This document shows, piece by piece, positions 16,401 to 25,396 of a DNA stretch of 49,926 bases. The notes under the pieces are model-generated. The model ran no database searches. It saw only the letters and a program-made list of their open reading frames with translations, and had not been told where the DNA came from. A program made the position numbers and the translations under genes. The DNA is from Paraktedonobacter sp039923935. Lineage in GTDB: Bacteria > Chloroflexota > Ktedonobacteria > Ktedonobacterales > Ktedonobacteraceae. The stretch covers positions 1 to 49,926 of the forward strand of contig JBDTBU010000378.1 in NCBI GenBank assembly GCA_039923935.1, written 5' to 3'. Every line of letters starts with the position of its first letter. The first letter of the stretch is position 1.

Positions 16401-16800
16401 ATAAATACTCGTGAATACGCTCGCACTTCAAACGTAGTGTGACACGTTGTTCTTTTGAAAATTGGTCAGTCATCTGTAGTGCCGCTTTTTCTTCGCCATG
16501 ATAGCGAGCCGATAGACGATGAATATCGCGCTGAGCAATCTCAGGATCGTCGATCATCTCAACTGTACCGCTGATAGTGAGATAGCGGTAGCCATCCTCA
16601 ACGCAGATCGAGATGCGTGGCTCTCGGCGCAGATTGCGCTCTTTCAGGCGTCCAGCTTTGGTGTTCATTACGATGGTATCCTCGTCAAGTAGATACCACA
16701 TCGTCGTTTGTTGAACAGCGCCATCCGTGTTGAGTGTAGCCAGAACAGCGAAGCGCTTCTCATTCAAGAACGCACGCGCTTTTTCAGATAAAATTGCCAT
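16399..16800 (-). CDS. PPOX-fold flavin/F420-dependent oxidoreductase
   Basis: A 133-residue split beta-barrel protein of the pyridoxamine-phosphate-oxidase superfamily (flavin/deazaflavin oxidoreductases, Rv1155-like). The N-terminal phrase FAVLATLNTDGAVQQTTMWY and the strand-loop NTKAGRLKERNLRREPRISI, with basic residues for the cofactor phosphate, are typical. It is the last gene of the F420 operon (36 bases after cofC), which supports F420 rather than FMN as cofactor; that is inferred. The substrate is unknown. AAAGGA precedes the ATG. Its stop lies in the long palindrome shared with the GH3 gene. Confidence 0.85.
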   Translation of the reverse strand: MAILSEKARAFLNEKRFAVLATLNTDGAVQQTTMWYLLDEDTIVMNTKAGRLKERNLRREPRISICVEDGYRYLTISGTVEMIDDPEIAQRDIHRLSARYHGEEKAALQMTDQFSKEQRVTLRLKCERIHEYL

Positions 16801-16836
16801 ATCAATCCTTTCAACTCATACATCCAGCAATGTGGT

Positions 16837-17550
16837 TCAAATAGCGAAACGCGCTATATTGAACCAGTTGCTATCGGAACATTCAAGTTTTTCCAAATCA
16901 TTGGGTGTATCAATATCCAATGCCAAGTGAGCATTGCGTAAAAGTGCATAGCTGAGATTTCTTGTCTGGGCGGCTTGAATATAGGCTGGTAGGCTGTTGG
17001 GGCCGAAGAGATAGGGCAGTGCCAGCGGCGGACGCGTCAGCAGCGCGTTTGTCCCTGTGCCATCGCTTGAGCCGGCTAACACAACCTGAGCGTGCTCTGT
17101 CGCTTGCAACAGCGCGAAAATGTCCTCTTGCGCTAGCAGAGGGAGATCCGCTGAAATAGTCAGCAACCCCATATTTTGCAGCAGATGCCCCACGTTCTCT
17201 GCCTGTTCTCTTTCCAACCTACCTTGTGTGCGGTGAATTGTCCAGGCATCATGCTGCCACGTTGTTGTGGCCTCCAAAATAGTGTGTGCAGCCTCCTGAA
17301 GTGCTGGGTTATGTCCTTGCTGTGTCTCGCGCAGAGGTTGCGCACCCCAGCCTTGAACCAGTTCGAGTACTCTGGAATCGGCGCTGACCACAAAGACCTG
17401 CTCAAACACCTCGCTCTTGTGAAGCATCTGAACGACGTGCTGGAGCATATCCAGTACCAATCTCACACGTTGCTGGGGTGAGAGATGAGGTGCTAGGCGG
17501 CTCTTCGCCAAATCCAGAGCTTTCACCGGTATCAGGGCTGAATATTTCAT
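16837..17550 (-). CDS. cofC: 2-phospholactate / phosphoenolpyruvate guanylyltransferase
   Basis: Joins GTP to 2-phospholactate or, in many bacteria, phosphoenolpyruvate, giving the activated side-chain donor for F420. The N-terminus ALIPVKALDLAKSRLAPHLS is the nucleotidyltransferase signature of CofC/FbiD. ISADLPLLAQEDIFALL and SSDGTGTNALLTRPP carry the usual Asp and GTP-pocket residues. The length of 237 fits. It lies 26 bases after cofD and 36 before the PPOX gene. Whether it uses PEP or phospholactate cannot be read here, but the FbiB-type reductase upstream argues for the PEP (dehydro-F420) route. Confidence 0.93.
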   Translation of the reverse strand: MKYSALIPVKALDLAKSRLAPHLSPQQRVRLVLDMLQHVVQMLHKSEVFEQVFVVSADSRVLELVQGWGAQPLRETQQGHNPALQEAAHTILEATTTWQHDAWTIHRTQGRLEREQAENVGHLLQNMGLLTISADLPLLAQEDIFALLQATEHAQVVLAGSSDGTGTNALLTRPPLALPYLFGPNSLPAYIQAAQTRNLSYALLRNAHLALDIDTPNDLEKLECSDSNWFNIARFAI

Positions 17551-17576
17551 ATAGTCACAAAGATAATCTTAACTCT

Positions 17577-18524
17577 CTAGTGCATTGAATGGAACCTGCT
17601 CATGCCAGCCGCTTCCAAAACAGTGCGGGCCAGGGCAGCCTTGGTCGCGGAATCGCGCATAATCGTATCGGTTGCAATGGCGGGAATGCCCAGATCCTCG
17701 ATAGCGGCGAGCAGGTGTGCATCTTGCTGGTCGATGACCATGACATCGAGGAAGTCGCGATAGTGGCGGGCCACGCCTACTGCCGAGACCTCCATATGCA
17801 TGCCGCTCATCAGCTTATCGGCTGGCCCTTTGATGGGTGCACCGCCGACGATTGGGCTGACTGCGACGATCATGCCGCTGGCCTCGTGCAAGACATCGTG
17901 GATGCCAGGCACAGCCAGAATGCTGCCGATGCTCACGAGCGGATTGCTTGGCGCGATGAGAATGGCCTCCGCTTGCTTGAGAGCGTCCAGCACACCCGGC
18001 GCGGGCTTGGCCGAACTGGCCCCCACAAACGTGATATCCTGTACAGGATCAGAACACCGCCGTTTGACCATATATTCCTCAAAGTGCAACAGCCCAGCAG
18101 GCGTCAGTACATGCGTTTGCACCGACTGGTCGCTCATGGGGAGCAGGCGCAATTTCAGACCCAGGCTTGCTCGTAGATCATTAGTAATCTCGCTCAACGT
18201 TTGGCCCTGGCGCAGACGTTGCGTACGGTGAATGTGCGTCGCTAGGTCGCGATCTCCTAGCATAAACCAGTCCTCGTTGCCATAGCTGGTCAACTGCTGC
18301 ATCGTGTGATAGGTATCATCTATGAGACCCCAGCCTTGGGACTCGTTAACCAGACCCGCCAGCGTATACATCACGATATCCAGGTCAGGCGCAACATACA
18401 GACCATAAAATTCGCGATCATCGCCTGTATTCACAATTACGGTGATTTCCTCCTGGGGAACCACCTGCACAAGACCCTGTAAGAAGCGTGCAGCACCTAC
18501 GCCACCAGCCAGAACTACAATCAT
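17577..18524 (-). CDS. cofD: 2-phospho-L-lactate (PEP) transferase of F420 synthesis
   Basis: CofD/FbiA transfers the phospholactyl or phosphoenolpyruvyl group from the guanylylated donor to FO, giving (dehydro-)F420-0. MIVVLAGGVGAARFLQGL at the N-terminus, VNTGDDREFYGLYVAPDLD, GDRDLATH and SNPLVSIGSIL are diagnostic. The length of 315 is typical. AGAGGG precedes the ATG. It lies 12 bases after the nitroreductase gene and 26 before cofC, so the genes are co-transcribed. FO synthase (cofG/cofH or fbiC), needed to supply FO, is not in the window. Confidence 0.95.
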   Translation of the reverse strand: MIVVLAGGVGAARFLQGLVQVVPQEEITVIVNTGDDREFYGLYVAPDLDIVMYTLAGLVNESQGWGLIDDTYHTMQQLTSYGNEDWFMLGDRDLATHIHRTQRLRQGQTLSEITNDLRASLGLKLRLLPMSDQSVQTHVLTPAGLLHFEEYMVKRRCSDPVQDITFVGASSAKPAPGVLDALKQAEAILIAPSNPLVSIGSILAVPGIHDVLHEASGMIVAVSPIVGGAPIKGPADKLMSGMHMEVSAVGVARHYRDFLDVMVIDQQDAHLLAAIEDLGIPAIATDTIMRDSATKAALARTVLEAAGMSRFHSMH

Positions 18525-18536
18525 CGTAACAACCCT

Positions 18537-19187
18537 CTAATCAAAACGAACGATCAACGAAGATAAAGGCAGGCGTTCCCGACGTTTGGGGTCAGCCGCT
18601 GCGTAGCCCAACGTAATCAGTGCTTGGGGTAGCAGCCGAGTATCCAGGTCCAGCGCATGGCAAACCACCTCTGGACAGAAGAGTGGTGCACACATCCAGC
18701 CGCCATCCAGGCCAAGGTCGTAGGCCGTCAGCAGCATATTCTGGATCGCCGCGCCCAGACTTTGGATCGCCATGGTTGTCTCGTCGTTTTGCCTCTGCTC
18801 ATCGGGATAGCGGTCCAGATCTTCCAGATACAGACAGGGCAGGATCAGCGCCGGAGCGTGCAGGATGCGTTGGCGCGACTTCTCCAAACGCAGCCTGACG
18901 ATCTCCTCAGCCTCTCTATCCATCTCCAGATTTTTTTGCCAGGTCTCGCCCATAAAATCAGCGAGACGCTCTTTGATCTCCAAGCGTGTCAGCACAACAA
19001 AGCGCCAGGGCTGGCGGCCATGAGGCGATGGTGCCCAACGTGCGGCTTCTAGCACCTGCTCGATCATAGCGCGTGGAACTGGCGTCGGTTGGTACTGACG
19101 TACGCTACGCCGCCCCTGGATCAGTTCGGCTAGGTTGTCAGCACGTTTGGGACGTGTGATAGCTTGTGGTTGAGCATCTATTGCCAT
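18537..19187 (-). CDS. nitroreductase-family protein, likely stand-alone dehydro-F420-0 reductase (FbiB C-domain type)
   Basis: An FMN-dependent nitroreductase fold of 216 residues: GRRSVRQYQPTPVPRAMIEQ, AARWAPSPHGRQPWRFVVL (FMN binding) and GLDGGWMCAPLF near the C-terminus. In mycobacteria the C-terminal domain of FbiB, fused to the CofE domain, reduces dehydro-F420-0 to F420-0. Here that domain is a separate gene directly between cofE and cofD, so I read it as the same enzyme in split form. This suggests the PEP-based pathway. A generic nitroreductase is the alternative, but the tight operon position argues against it. AAAAGG precedes the ATG. Confidence 0.85.
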   Translation of the reverse strand: MAIDAQPQAITRPKRADNLAELIQGRRSVRQYQPTPVPRAMIEQVLEAARWAPSPHGRQPWRFVVLTRLEIKERLADFMGETWQKNLEMDREAEEIVRLRLEKSRQRILHAPALILPCLYLEDLDRYPDEQRQNDETTMAIQSLGAAIQNMLLTAYDLGLDGGWMCAPLFCPEVVCHALDLDTRLLPQALITLGYAAADPKRRERLPLSSLIVRFD

Positions 19188-19276
19188 TGTTTGCCTTTTA
19201 ACTTGCTTATACTTTTAGGACGCCACCCCGCCCCTCGCGTCTGGCGTACCCTCGTGTCCGGCGCACATGGCTACCA

Positions 19277-20047
19277 TTAGCGAAACATATCGGTAGCTGG
19301 GTCGCGCAGCAGCGTTTGTGCTGTGCTTGTGCCAGGCGTATAGGCGTAGCCACGGATCAGTGCTACCGGCACGCGGTCAATTTTGCCCATGACCAGTTCT
19401 GCTGCCGCCGCCAATTCGTCGGCCACTGCGATTACGCTGGCGTGCAGTTCATAGCCGTAGGGATCAACTTGCCCGCGATAATCGCTCAACGGCTCTAAGC
19501 CCGCCACGCCGATAGCCATATTGACCTGCCCATTGCGCCAGGGTCGGCCCCAGGTGTCCGAGATAATCAGTGCAATCTCAAAGGCAGCACCCTCGCCGCT
19601 CAATTCCTGCAAACATCCACGCAATTCGTTGGCCGAACGATCAGAATCGACTGGCAGCAGTGTTACTTCGCCTGTGCCACCGCTCACGTTGGACTCATCG
19701 ATACCTGAATTTGCGCAGATAAAGCCTTGCTGGGTCTCAGTAATCAAGACGCCGTGGCTCATACGTACAATGCGTTTGCTCTCACGCAAAACCGCCTCGA
19801 TCTGGCGGGGATCTTTGCCACCGGCTTGTGCCGCGATGTGAGCGAACTCAGATGGTTCGATCTCAGCCAGTTTCACCACGCGTCCCTCGGCCTTCGAGAC
19901 AATTTTCTGGGTCACGACCAGGATATCACCTTGTTGCAAGGTCAGTTGTTGTGCCCGTATTGCTTCATAGATAAGAAGGCCCAGGTTGGTCCCTGGGGCA
20001 ATCTCGCCTATGCCAGTAATTGGTACGATGCGTATCTCTGTGTTCAA
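19277..20047 (-). CDS. cofE: coenzyme F420-0:L-glutamate ligase
   Basis: Adds L-glutamate residues to F420-0 using GTP, making the gamma-linked tail. LTLQQGDILVVTQKIVSKAEGRVV, NSGIDESNVSG, DTWGRPWRNGQVNMAIGVAG and DELAAAAELVMGK are family hallmarks. The 256 residues equal a free-standing CofE; mycobacterial FbiB has this domain fused to a nitroreductase. The start is a TTG at 20047 with AAAGG upstream; no better in-frame start is near. It is the first gene of the operon; the next gene begins 89 bases after its stop, the largest gap in the cluster. Confidence 0.94.
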   Translation of the reverse strand: MNTEIRIVPITGIGEIAPGTNLGLLIYEAIRAQQLTLQQGDILVVTQKIVSKAEGRVVKLAEIEPSEFAHIAAQAGGKDPRQIEAVLRESKRIVRMSHGVLITETQQGFICANSGIDESNVSGGTGEVTLLPVDSDRSANELRGCLQELSGEGAAFEIALIISDTWGRPWRNGQVNMAIGVAGLEPLSDYRGQVDPYGYELHASVIAVADELAAAAELVMGKIDRVPVALIRGYAYTPGTSTAQTLLRDPATDMFR

Positions 20048-20543
20048 GCTCTGCCTTTCTCATTCCCCAAATGCGGCTACCCCCTTTTAGATGCTGACAT
20101 TATACTTTCTGGTAGAGCCTCACTGCAAATTATGAAGTGTTAGCATCATTCAGATAGGCGGCAGATTCCCCTATTCCCTTTCCATCATCCACAGAAATGA
20201 ATGTTTTTGAAGATTGCTCCCCCTTTGCGTCTCTTAGCAGTATACCAGTGCATCTGTAGTTTGTAGTATGAACAGCGTCTATTTGATGGGGATCACAGGA
20301 CTATTTGGCTAGCTGACCTGATTACTAGCTCTACACACCTCTTCGTTCTACTGCAACAAGTATTGGCCTCGTCGCACCGACGAGACCAAGCAGGCGATTG
20401 GGAAAATGCATATGCAGGATAGCTTGAAGAGGTAGAGTATAAGCTATGCCAGATGAGCATACACAGCAGTAGTAATCACTGATTACCACTGCCGTGTATG
20501 CTCATCTGGTATAGCGTGAACATTCTTCTAACGACGCCTATAC
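20048..20543. other. intergenic region upstream of cofE
   Basis: 496 bases without a convincing coding frame. It holds the acnA-end hairpin (20443-20515) and a second small hairpin at 20363-20389: CTCGTCG-CAC-CGACGAG flanked, after a mismatch, by TTGG and CCAA. The cofE promoter must lie here, but I cannot place it. I see no riboswitch I know. Confidence 0.5.
20443..20515 (-). terminator. long imperfect palindrome downstream of acnA
   Basis: About 35-base arms around a short CTGA loop differ at only three positions. Read on the minus strand, two of these are G-T wobbles and one is a mismatch, so the fold is better on the strand of acnA, whose stop is 28 bases away. No T-tract is visible. Confidence 0.7.
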
Positions 20544-23500
20544 TTAATCCTGCATCAGCCTGCGCAGTACAGCCAGCAGAATGCCACCGTTCTTGTAATA
20601 GGTGACATCAATGGGGCTGTCCAGGCGTGCGATGGTTTGGAAGTCGAAGGTCGAGCCATCCTCGCGGGTGACTTTGACCGTGATCTCCTGGCGCGGCTTG
20701 AGGCCACTTTCGATGCCTACGATATCGTAGACCTCGTGCCCGGTGAGGCCGAATGTCTCTTTGCTTTCGCCTGGCTTGAATTGTAGGGGCATGATACCCA
20801 TGCCGACGAGGTTGCTGCGGTGAATACGCTCGAAGCTCTCAGCGATGGCCGCACGCACGCCCAGCAACAACGGACCCTTGGCAGCCCAGTCGCGTGAACT
20901 GCCAGAGCCGTACTCTTTACCTGCGATTAGGACCAGTGGCACGCCCTCTTGCTGGTAGCGTTCGGACGCCTCGAAGATGGTAGTTTCCGCGCCATCGGGC
21001 AAGTGGACCGTGTAAAAGCCCTCTTTGCCGCTCACCATACGGTTGCGCAAGCGAATGTTGCCGAAGGTGCCGCGCATCATCAGTTCGTGATTGCCGCGTC
21101 GTGCGCCATAGGTGTTGAAGTCGCGACGCTCAACGCCATGCTCGATCAGGTATTGACCTGCCGGACTGGTTGTGCCAAAGCTGCCCGCTGGCGAGATATG
21201 GTCAGTGGTGATCGAATCATCCAGTACAGCCAGCGCTCGCGCCCCATGAATATCCTTGACTGGAGCTGGTTCCTGGGTCATGTTCTGGAAAAACGGCGGC
21301 TCTTGGATGTAGGTCGAGCTTGCTTCCCACTGGAAAAGCTGCCCTTCGGAATTAGGCAGTTTTTGCCAATGTTCATCACCCTCGAAAATCTGCCCATAGC
21401 TTCTGGTAAAAATCTCTGGCGTAATTGCTTGTGCCACTACATCCTGCACTTCTTTCTGCGTAGGCCAGATATCACGCAGATAGACCGCTTCGCCGTTGAT
21501 ATCCGTGCCAAGCGGTTCGTGCGTCAGATCGATATCGACGGTGCCAGCCAGGGCATAGGCGACCACCAGCGGCGGCGAGGCTAGGAAGCTAGCACGCACC
21601 TGTGGGTGAATGCGCCCCTCGAAATTGCGGTTGCCGCTTAATACGGCGGCCACGACCAGATCATTATCCTGCACCACTTTCGCAATCGGCTCGGAGAGCG
21701 GACCGCTATTCCCGATACAATTGTGGACCGCGACTGTACCTGCTACAAAGGCATGGAGATCGTTCACCGCTAAGTCGAACACTGCTCGCTTGCCTGCTGG
21801 TCGTCGTTCCACCACCTGGAGCGCGAGTGTCGGCAGAGTGAGTGCTTCCTTCTCTACACAGTAGCGCTTTGCAGTCTCTGCATCCGCCCGCGAGTGCAAC
21901 GGGGCAAACCACTCACGCACGCCGATCTGGTTGAACAGTTCGACAGGGGATGGGAAGTCGCAGGCATCTCTATGCAGCGGTTGGAACTTGCGTGCCGTCG
22001 CTTGTGGCAGCCGTGCAAAGCGGTCGTGCCCTTCCAATAGCGCGTAGTGAGGGAAAACGACTGGCTCACGCTCCATCAACTCTACTGCCGCTTTCTGGCG
22101 TGCATGAGAGAACGAGAGTGCGTTGTCTGCCTGGTGTAACGCCTCCAGGCGCTCCGACATCCAGAGACGTTGCTGATGAATCTGGTTCACTAAACGCCAG
22201 TACACCGCCGCAGCGCTGGCTCGCAGAGCCTTGTCCACACAATAGCGGAATCCCACGTGTTCCACGAACGAGAGGCCATCAGGCAGCTTCAGGCGAACTT
22301 CCACGCGAGGGATACCATCTTGTGCTGCCGGGTACGAGGAAGCTGCGCGGCGTGTGGGATACTGGTAGACATTAGCTCCATTGGTTTTCACCCCGCAGCG
22401 TGCTAGCAGACGAATCACATCGTTCATAACCCGCTTGAGAGCCTCTACATGCTCCGGTATGGTACTTTGGGAATAGGCAGGTGCCTCAAGCGTTGCCTCA
22501 TCCTCACTCTCGCCCCAACGGTGCAAGACAGGTGCATGGCCGTCTGCCCCGAAAAGTCCACCCAGGAACTCGCGCACCACTGTGAGAGGGCAGCTTTCAT
22601 CCAGCACGAAGGCAGGGAGCGCTGGCACCTGCTGAATGCGCTGTCCGGTGCGCACGCCGGGCAACATGCTGATAGCGGCTGTGAGCGGCTGTGGTAGTAC
22701 GATAGTCCACTTTTTCTCGTCATAGCGTGTTGCCGTAGGACGACAGCCAGTAAGCAGTTCAACATCATCGAGAACCGCCTCGCGATCCATGGCTTGTCCA
22801 ACATGCATCCGGCCCTGTCCTGAGAGACTGATCGAGCCATCACTCAGCAAGTGGCCGAGCAGGCGTGCAAAGGCCAGAGTACGCAAGCGTTCATGCTCAG
22901 TGTCCATTGTGAACGTCAGTTTGCCCACATGTAGCATATAATCGGCTTCGTCGTCACCCCGTTCATCCAGCGGAGCCTCAAGACCAACCACAACGCGATC
23001 CTGGTCTAGTACAAGCTGGTCAGCGCGTACCCAGCGACCATCCGTGCAGAGGATCTTATGGTCAGGGGTGCAGACTAACGTGCGCCCGTCTTGCAGGATA
23101 AGTGAGACGCACTCGCGCTCGCCCTGAACCATCATCTCGGCCTGCATCGCTGTGCCTAGCCTGCCGTCCGCAGTGGGAGCGAATAACATCGCTCCGCCAG
23201 CACTCGGCATCTGCTCTATGCGCCGCGAAGTGCCGTTCGCAAGCAGGACAGGCGTGCCTTCCGTAATACAGGTCGTACATCCGTAACCGACCAGATGGAA
23301 GCGCAGCGCTTCCAAGTAAGGCATCAGTTCAGCGTTTTCCAAGTAGTCGATCACCGCACGCGAACCGGGCGCGAGGCTGGTCTTGACGGTTGGCTTAACC
23401 GTCAGACCGCGCTCGACGGCCTTTTTTGCTAGCAGACCGGCTGCTATCATCACCGAGGGATTGGAGGTATTCGTGCAGCTTGTAATTGCAGCGATTGCCA

Positions 23501-24932
23501 CCGAGCCATCGGTCATATCCATGTGCATGTCGCCCATTTGTACCGGGACCATTTTGGGGTGCCCGTTGCGTCGCCCACCACCGTTGCCGTGCGTCGCCAG
23601 ATCGTTGCTCAGATCCTCGTTCTGCATGACCGGATCGGGATCTGGATGTGCACCACCCTCGCCCGCATAGCGCATTACCGCACTCTCTGTCGTCACATTC
23701 GCCTTTTCCGCCACAAAACGGTCAGCGAAAGCTTGGCGAAAGACGCGGCTCAAATTTTGCATGGGTACACGGTCCTGGGGACGGCGTGGTCCGGCTAGGC
23801 ATGGCTCAATGGTAGCGAGGTCGAGTTCTAGCAGATCGTCGTACTGCGGGGTAGGTTGTTCATCGGTGCGGAAGAGACCCTGGGCTTTGGTGTAGCACTC
23901 GACCAGCGTGACCAACTCCTCATTGCGTCCGGTCATACGTAAGTAACGCAGCGTCTCAGCATCTACCGGGAAAAGTGTGGCAGTCGCGCCAAATTCGGGC
24001 GACATATTGGAGATCGTGGCCCGGTCAGCCAGGGAGAGATAGCTCAGGCCAGAGCCGGTGAACTCCACAAACTTGCCCACCACGCCGCGTTTGCGTAACA
24101 TCTGCGTCACCGTCAGCACCAGATCGGTAGCAGTCGAGCCTTCGGGCAGAGCGCCACTCAGACGCACGCCGATTACTTCGGGCGTGAGCAGGTAGAGCGG
24201 CTGGCCCAGCAGCACAGCCTCGGCCTCGATACCACCAACGCCCCAGCCGAGCACACCCAGGCCATTCACCATCGTCGTATGCGAGTCAGTGCCAACCAGT
24301 GTATCTGGGAAGGCCACAGTTGAGCCATCCTCGGTTTTGGTCATGACCACTGAAGCCAGAAACTCTAGATTGACCTGATGGCAGATGCCCGCACCAGGAG
24401 GGACCACACGGAAGTTGCTGAACGCTTGCTGGCCCCAACGCAGCAGCCCGTAGCGTTCGCTGTTGCGCTCGTATTCACGCTCAACGTTGCGCTCAAAGGC
24501 TGTTGTCGTGCCAAACAGATCAACCTGTACAGAATGGTCGATAACCAGATCGGCGGGCACGAGAGGATTGACCTTTTGCGGGTCTCCATTCATACGCGCC
24601 ATTGCCGAACGCATCGCGGCCAGGTCGGCTACAGCAGGGACACCAGTAAAGTCCTGCAAGAGCACACGCCCTGGCATAAACGCATACTCGGCCTCTGACT
24701 GGCCAGCACTGCCCGGCTGCCAGTTTGCCAATGCCAGCACATCTTCTGCGCTGACTAACTCGCTGCCAGCATGTCGCAGCGCATTTTCCAGTACAATTTT
24801 GACGGTAAAAGGTAAGCGATGAAGGTCTTGCACGCCCCGATCTTTCAGAGCGTCGAGCCGATAGTACATGACAGAACCGGCAGTACCTTCTAGTTTTGTT
24901 CGTGCTTTAAACACATCGTCGTGAATAGACAT
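20544..24932 (-). CDS. acnA: aconitate hydratase with in-frame intein
   Basis: Aconitase interconverts citrate and isocitrate in the TCA cycle through a [4Fe-4S] cluster. The 1462-residue product is aconitase (945 residues without the insert) interrupted by a 517-residue intein. N-extein features: LVPADLVIDHSVQVDLFG, PDTLVGTDSHTTMVNGLG and ITSCTNTSNPSVMI with one cluster Cys. The other two ligands, in GCTTCIGNSGPL, are split: Cys552 ends the N-extein and the last Cys is residue 1072, directly after the intein. The C-extein has LDDSITTDHISPAGS and the swivel-domain motif KEYGSGSSRDWAAKG. Without splicing the cluster cannot form, so activity depends on splicing. An extra Gly/Asp-rich loop precedes the SCTNTS strand. 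Confidence 0.97.
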   Translation of the reverse strand: MSIHDDVFKARTKLEGTAGSVMYYRLDALKDRGVQDLHRLPFTVKIVLENALRHAGSELVSAEDVLALANWQPGSAGQSEAEYAFMPGRVLLQDFTGVPAVADLAAMRSAMARMNGDPQKVNPLVPADLVIDHSVQVDLFGTTTAFERNVEREYERNSERYGLLRWGQQAFSNFRVVPPGAGICHQVNLEFLASVVMTKTEDGSTVAFPDTLVGTDSHTTMVNGLGVLGWGVGGIEAEAVLLGQPLYLLTPEVIGVRLSGALPEGSTATDLVLTVTQMLRKRGVVGKFVEFTGSGLSYLSLADRATISNMSPEFGATATLFPVDAETLRYLRMTGRNEELVTLVECYTKAQGLFRTDEQPTPQYDDLLELDLATIEPCLAGPRRPQDRVPMQNLSRVFRQAFADRFVAEKANVTTESAVMRYAGEGGAHPDPDPVMQNEDLSNDLATHGNGGGRRNGHPKMVPVQMGDMHMDMTDGSVAIAAITSCTNTSNPSVMIAAGLLAKKAVERGLTVKPTVKTSLAPGSRAVIDYLENAELMPYLEALRFHLVGYGCTTCITEGTPVLLANGTSRRIEQMPSAGGAMLFAPTADGRLGTAMQAEMMVQGERECVSLILQDGRTLVCTPDHKILCTDGRWVRADQLVLDQDRVVVGLEAPLDERGDDEADYMLHVGKLTFTMDTEHERLRTLAFARLLGHLLSDGSISLSGQGRMHVGQAMDREAVLDDVELLTGCRPTATRYDEKKWTIVLPQPLTAAISMLPGVRTGQRIQQVPALPAFVLDESCPLTVVREFLGGLFGADGHAPVLHRWGESEDEATLEAPAYSQSTIPEHVEALKRVMNDVIRLLARCGVKTNGANVYQYPTRRAASSYPAAQDGIPRVEVRLKLPDGLSFVEHVGFRYCVDKALRASAAAVYWRLVNQIHQQRLWMSERLEALHQADNALSFSHARQKAAVELMEREPVVFPHYALLEGHDRFARLPQATARKFQPLHRDACDFPSPVELFNQIGVREWFAPLHSRADAETAKRYCVEKEALTLPTLALQVVERRPAGKRAVFDLAVNDLHAFVAGTVAVHNCIGNSGPLSEPIAKVVQDNDLVVAAVLSGNRNFEGRIHPQVRASFLASPPLVVAYALAGTVDIDLTHEPLGTDINGEAVYLRDIWPTQKEVQDVVAQAITPEIFTRSYGQIFEGDEHWQKLPNSEGQLFQWEASSTYIQEPPFFQNMTQEPAPVKDIHGARALAVLDDSITTDHISPAGSFGTTSPAGQYLIEHGVERRDFNTYGARRGNHELMMRGTFGNIRLRNRMVSGKEGFYTVHLPDGAETTIFEASERYQQEGVPLVLIAGKEYGSGSSRDWAAKGPLLLGVRAAIAESFERIHRSNLVGMGIMPLQFKPGESKETFGLTGHEVYDIVGIESGLKPRQEITVKVTREDGSTFDFQTIARLDSPIDVTYYKNGGILLAVLRRLMQD
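21720..23270 (-). mobile_element. intein with LAGLIDADG homing endonuclease in aconitase
   Basis: A 517-residue insertion, protein residues 555-1071. It begins with Cys (CITEGTPVLLANG, block A), has block B with TPDH (622-625), two dodecapeptide motifs RLLGHLLSDG (690-699) and FLGGLFGADG (789-798) of a LAGLIDADG endonuclease, and ends VAVHN with Cys at +1. All splice residues (Cys1, block B Thr/His, penultimate His, Asn, Cys+1) are present, so it should splice. Both dodecapeptides retain Asp, so the endonuclease may be active. Removing it restores the conserved aconitase sequence exactly. Confidence 0.95.
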
Positions 24933-25024
24933 GGTAGTAACCTCTGGTGAAGTTTTTTTGCGCTAGGAGAAGTTGCACCTTCAATCCAAAGCAGAAATAT
25001 GGGTAATCGTTGGTTGACCTACTT

Positions 25025-25033
25025 ATTATAGCA
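25025..25033 (-). promoter_or_regulatory. extended -10 promoter of acnA
   Basis: On the minus strand TGCTATAAT, a perfect extended -10 box 93 bases before the acnA ATG. No good -35 is present at 17 bases, as is common for TGn promoters. Confidence 0.6.
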
Positions 25034-25143
25034 CCTGGACATGTGGGCTTGTTGATGCGAGCCGTCACTGTGCGCTGCAATAGGTGCGCCCCCAACTGAG
25101 CGGGATACATCTGTGTGCGGCTGAGTGTGCACAAGGGAAAACA

Positions 25144-25192
25144 CTTTGGATATGCCAGCACTCGATCAATTCGAGCGCTGGCATATCCAAAG
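25144..25192. repeat. palindrome between divergent genes
   Basis: 22-base arms at 25144-25165 and 25171-25192 around the loop TCAAT, with one mismatch (a G-T wobble when read on the minus strand). It lies between two genes transcribed away from each other, so it is not an obvious operon-end terminator. Confidence 0.7.
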
Positions 25193-25396
25193 CAAATTGC
25201 TAGAGATAGAGAATTTTTCCATCCCTTATGTATTCTACCTGACAGAAATGCTAACTGGCAAGAAATGAGGACAATAGGATGATCTGAACGGAACTTTTCT
25301 GCAAAAATTTGGTGTTGTAACTAGACGCGTACAATAAAAGTGTAGTGAGTAGGTGTTCGTGATATTTCAAACACAGCAAGAAAGGAAACACATTCT

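Larger units (their letters stand above)
24933..25396. other. divergent region between acnA and the aldo/keto reductase
   Basis: 464 bases without a clear coding frame. It contains the acnA promoter (25025-25033, minus), the palindrome at 25144-25192, and a possible -10 TACAAT at 25330-25335 for the aldo/keto reductase with no good -35. Confidence 0.5.

Noticed and set aside
21720..23270. The LAGLIDADG segment as a free-standing endonuclease gene or group I intron
   Set aside because: It is continuous in frame with aconitase on both sides, with Cys1, block B, His-Asn and Cys+1 at the junctions, so it is an intein.
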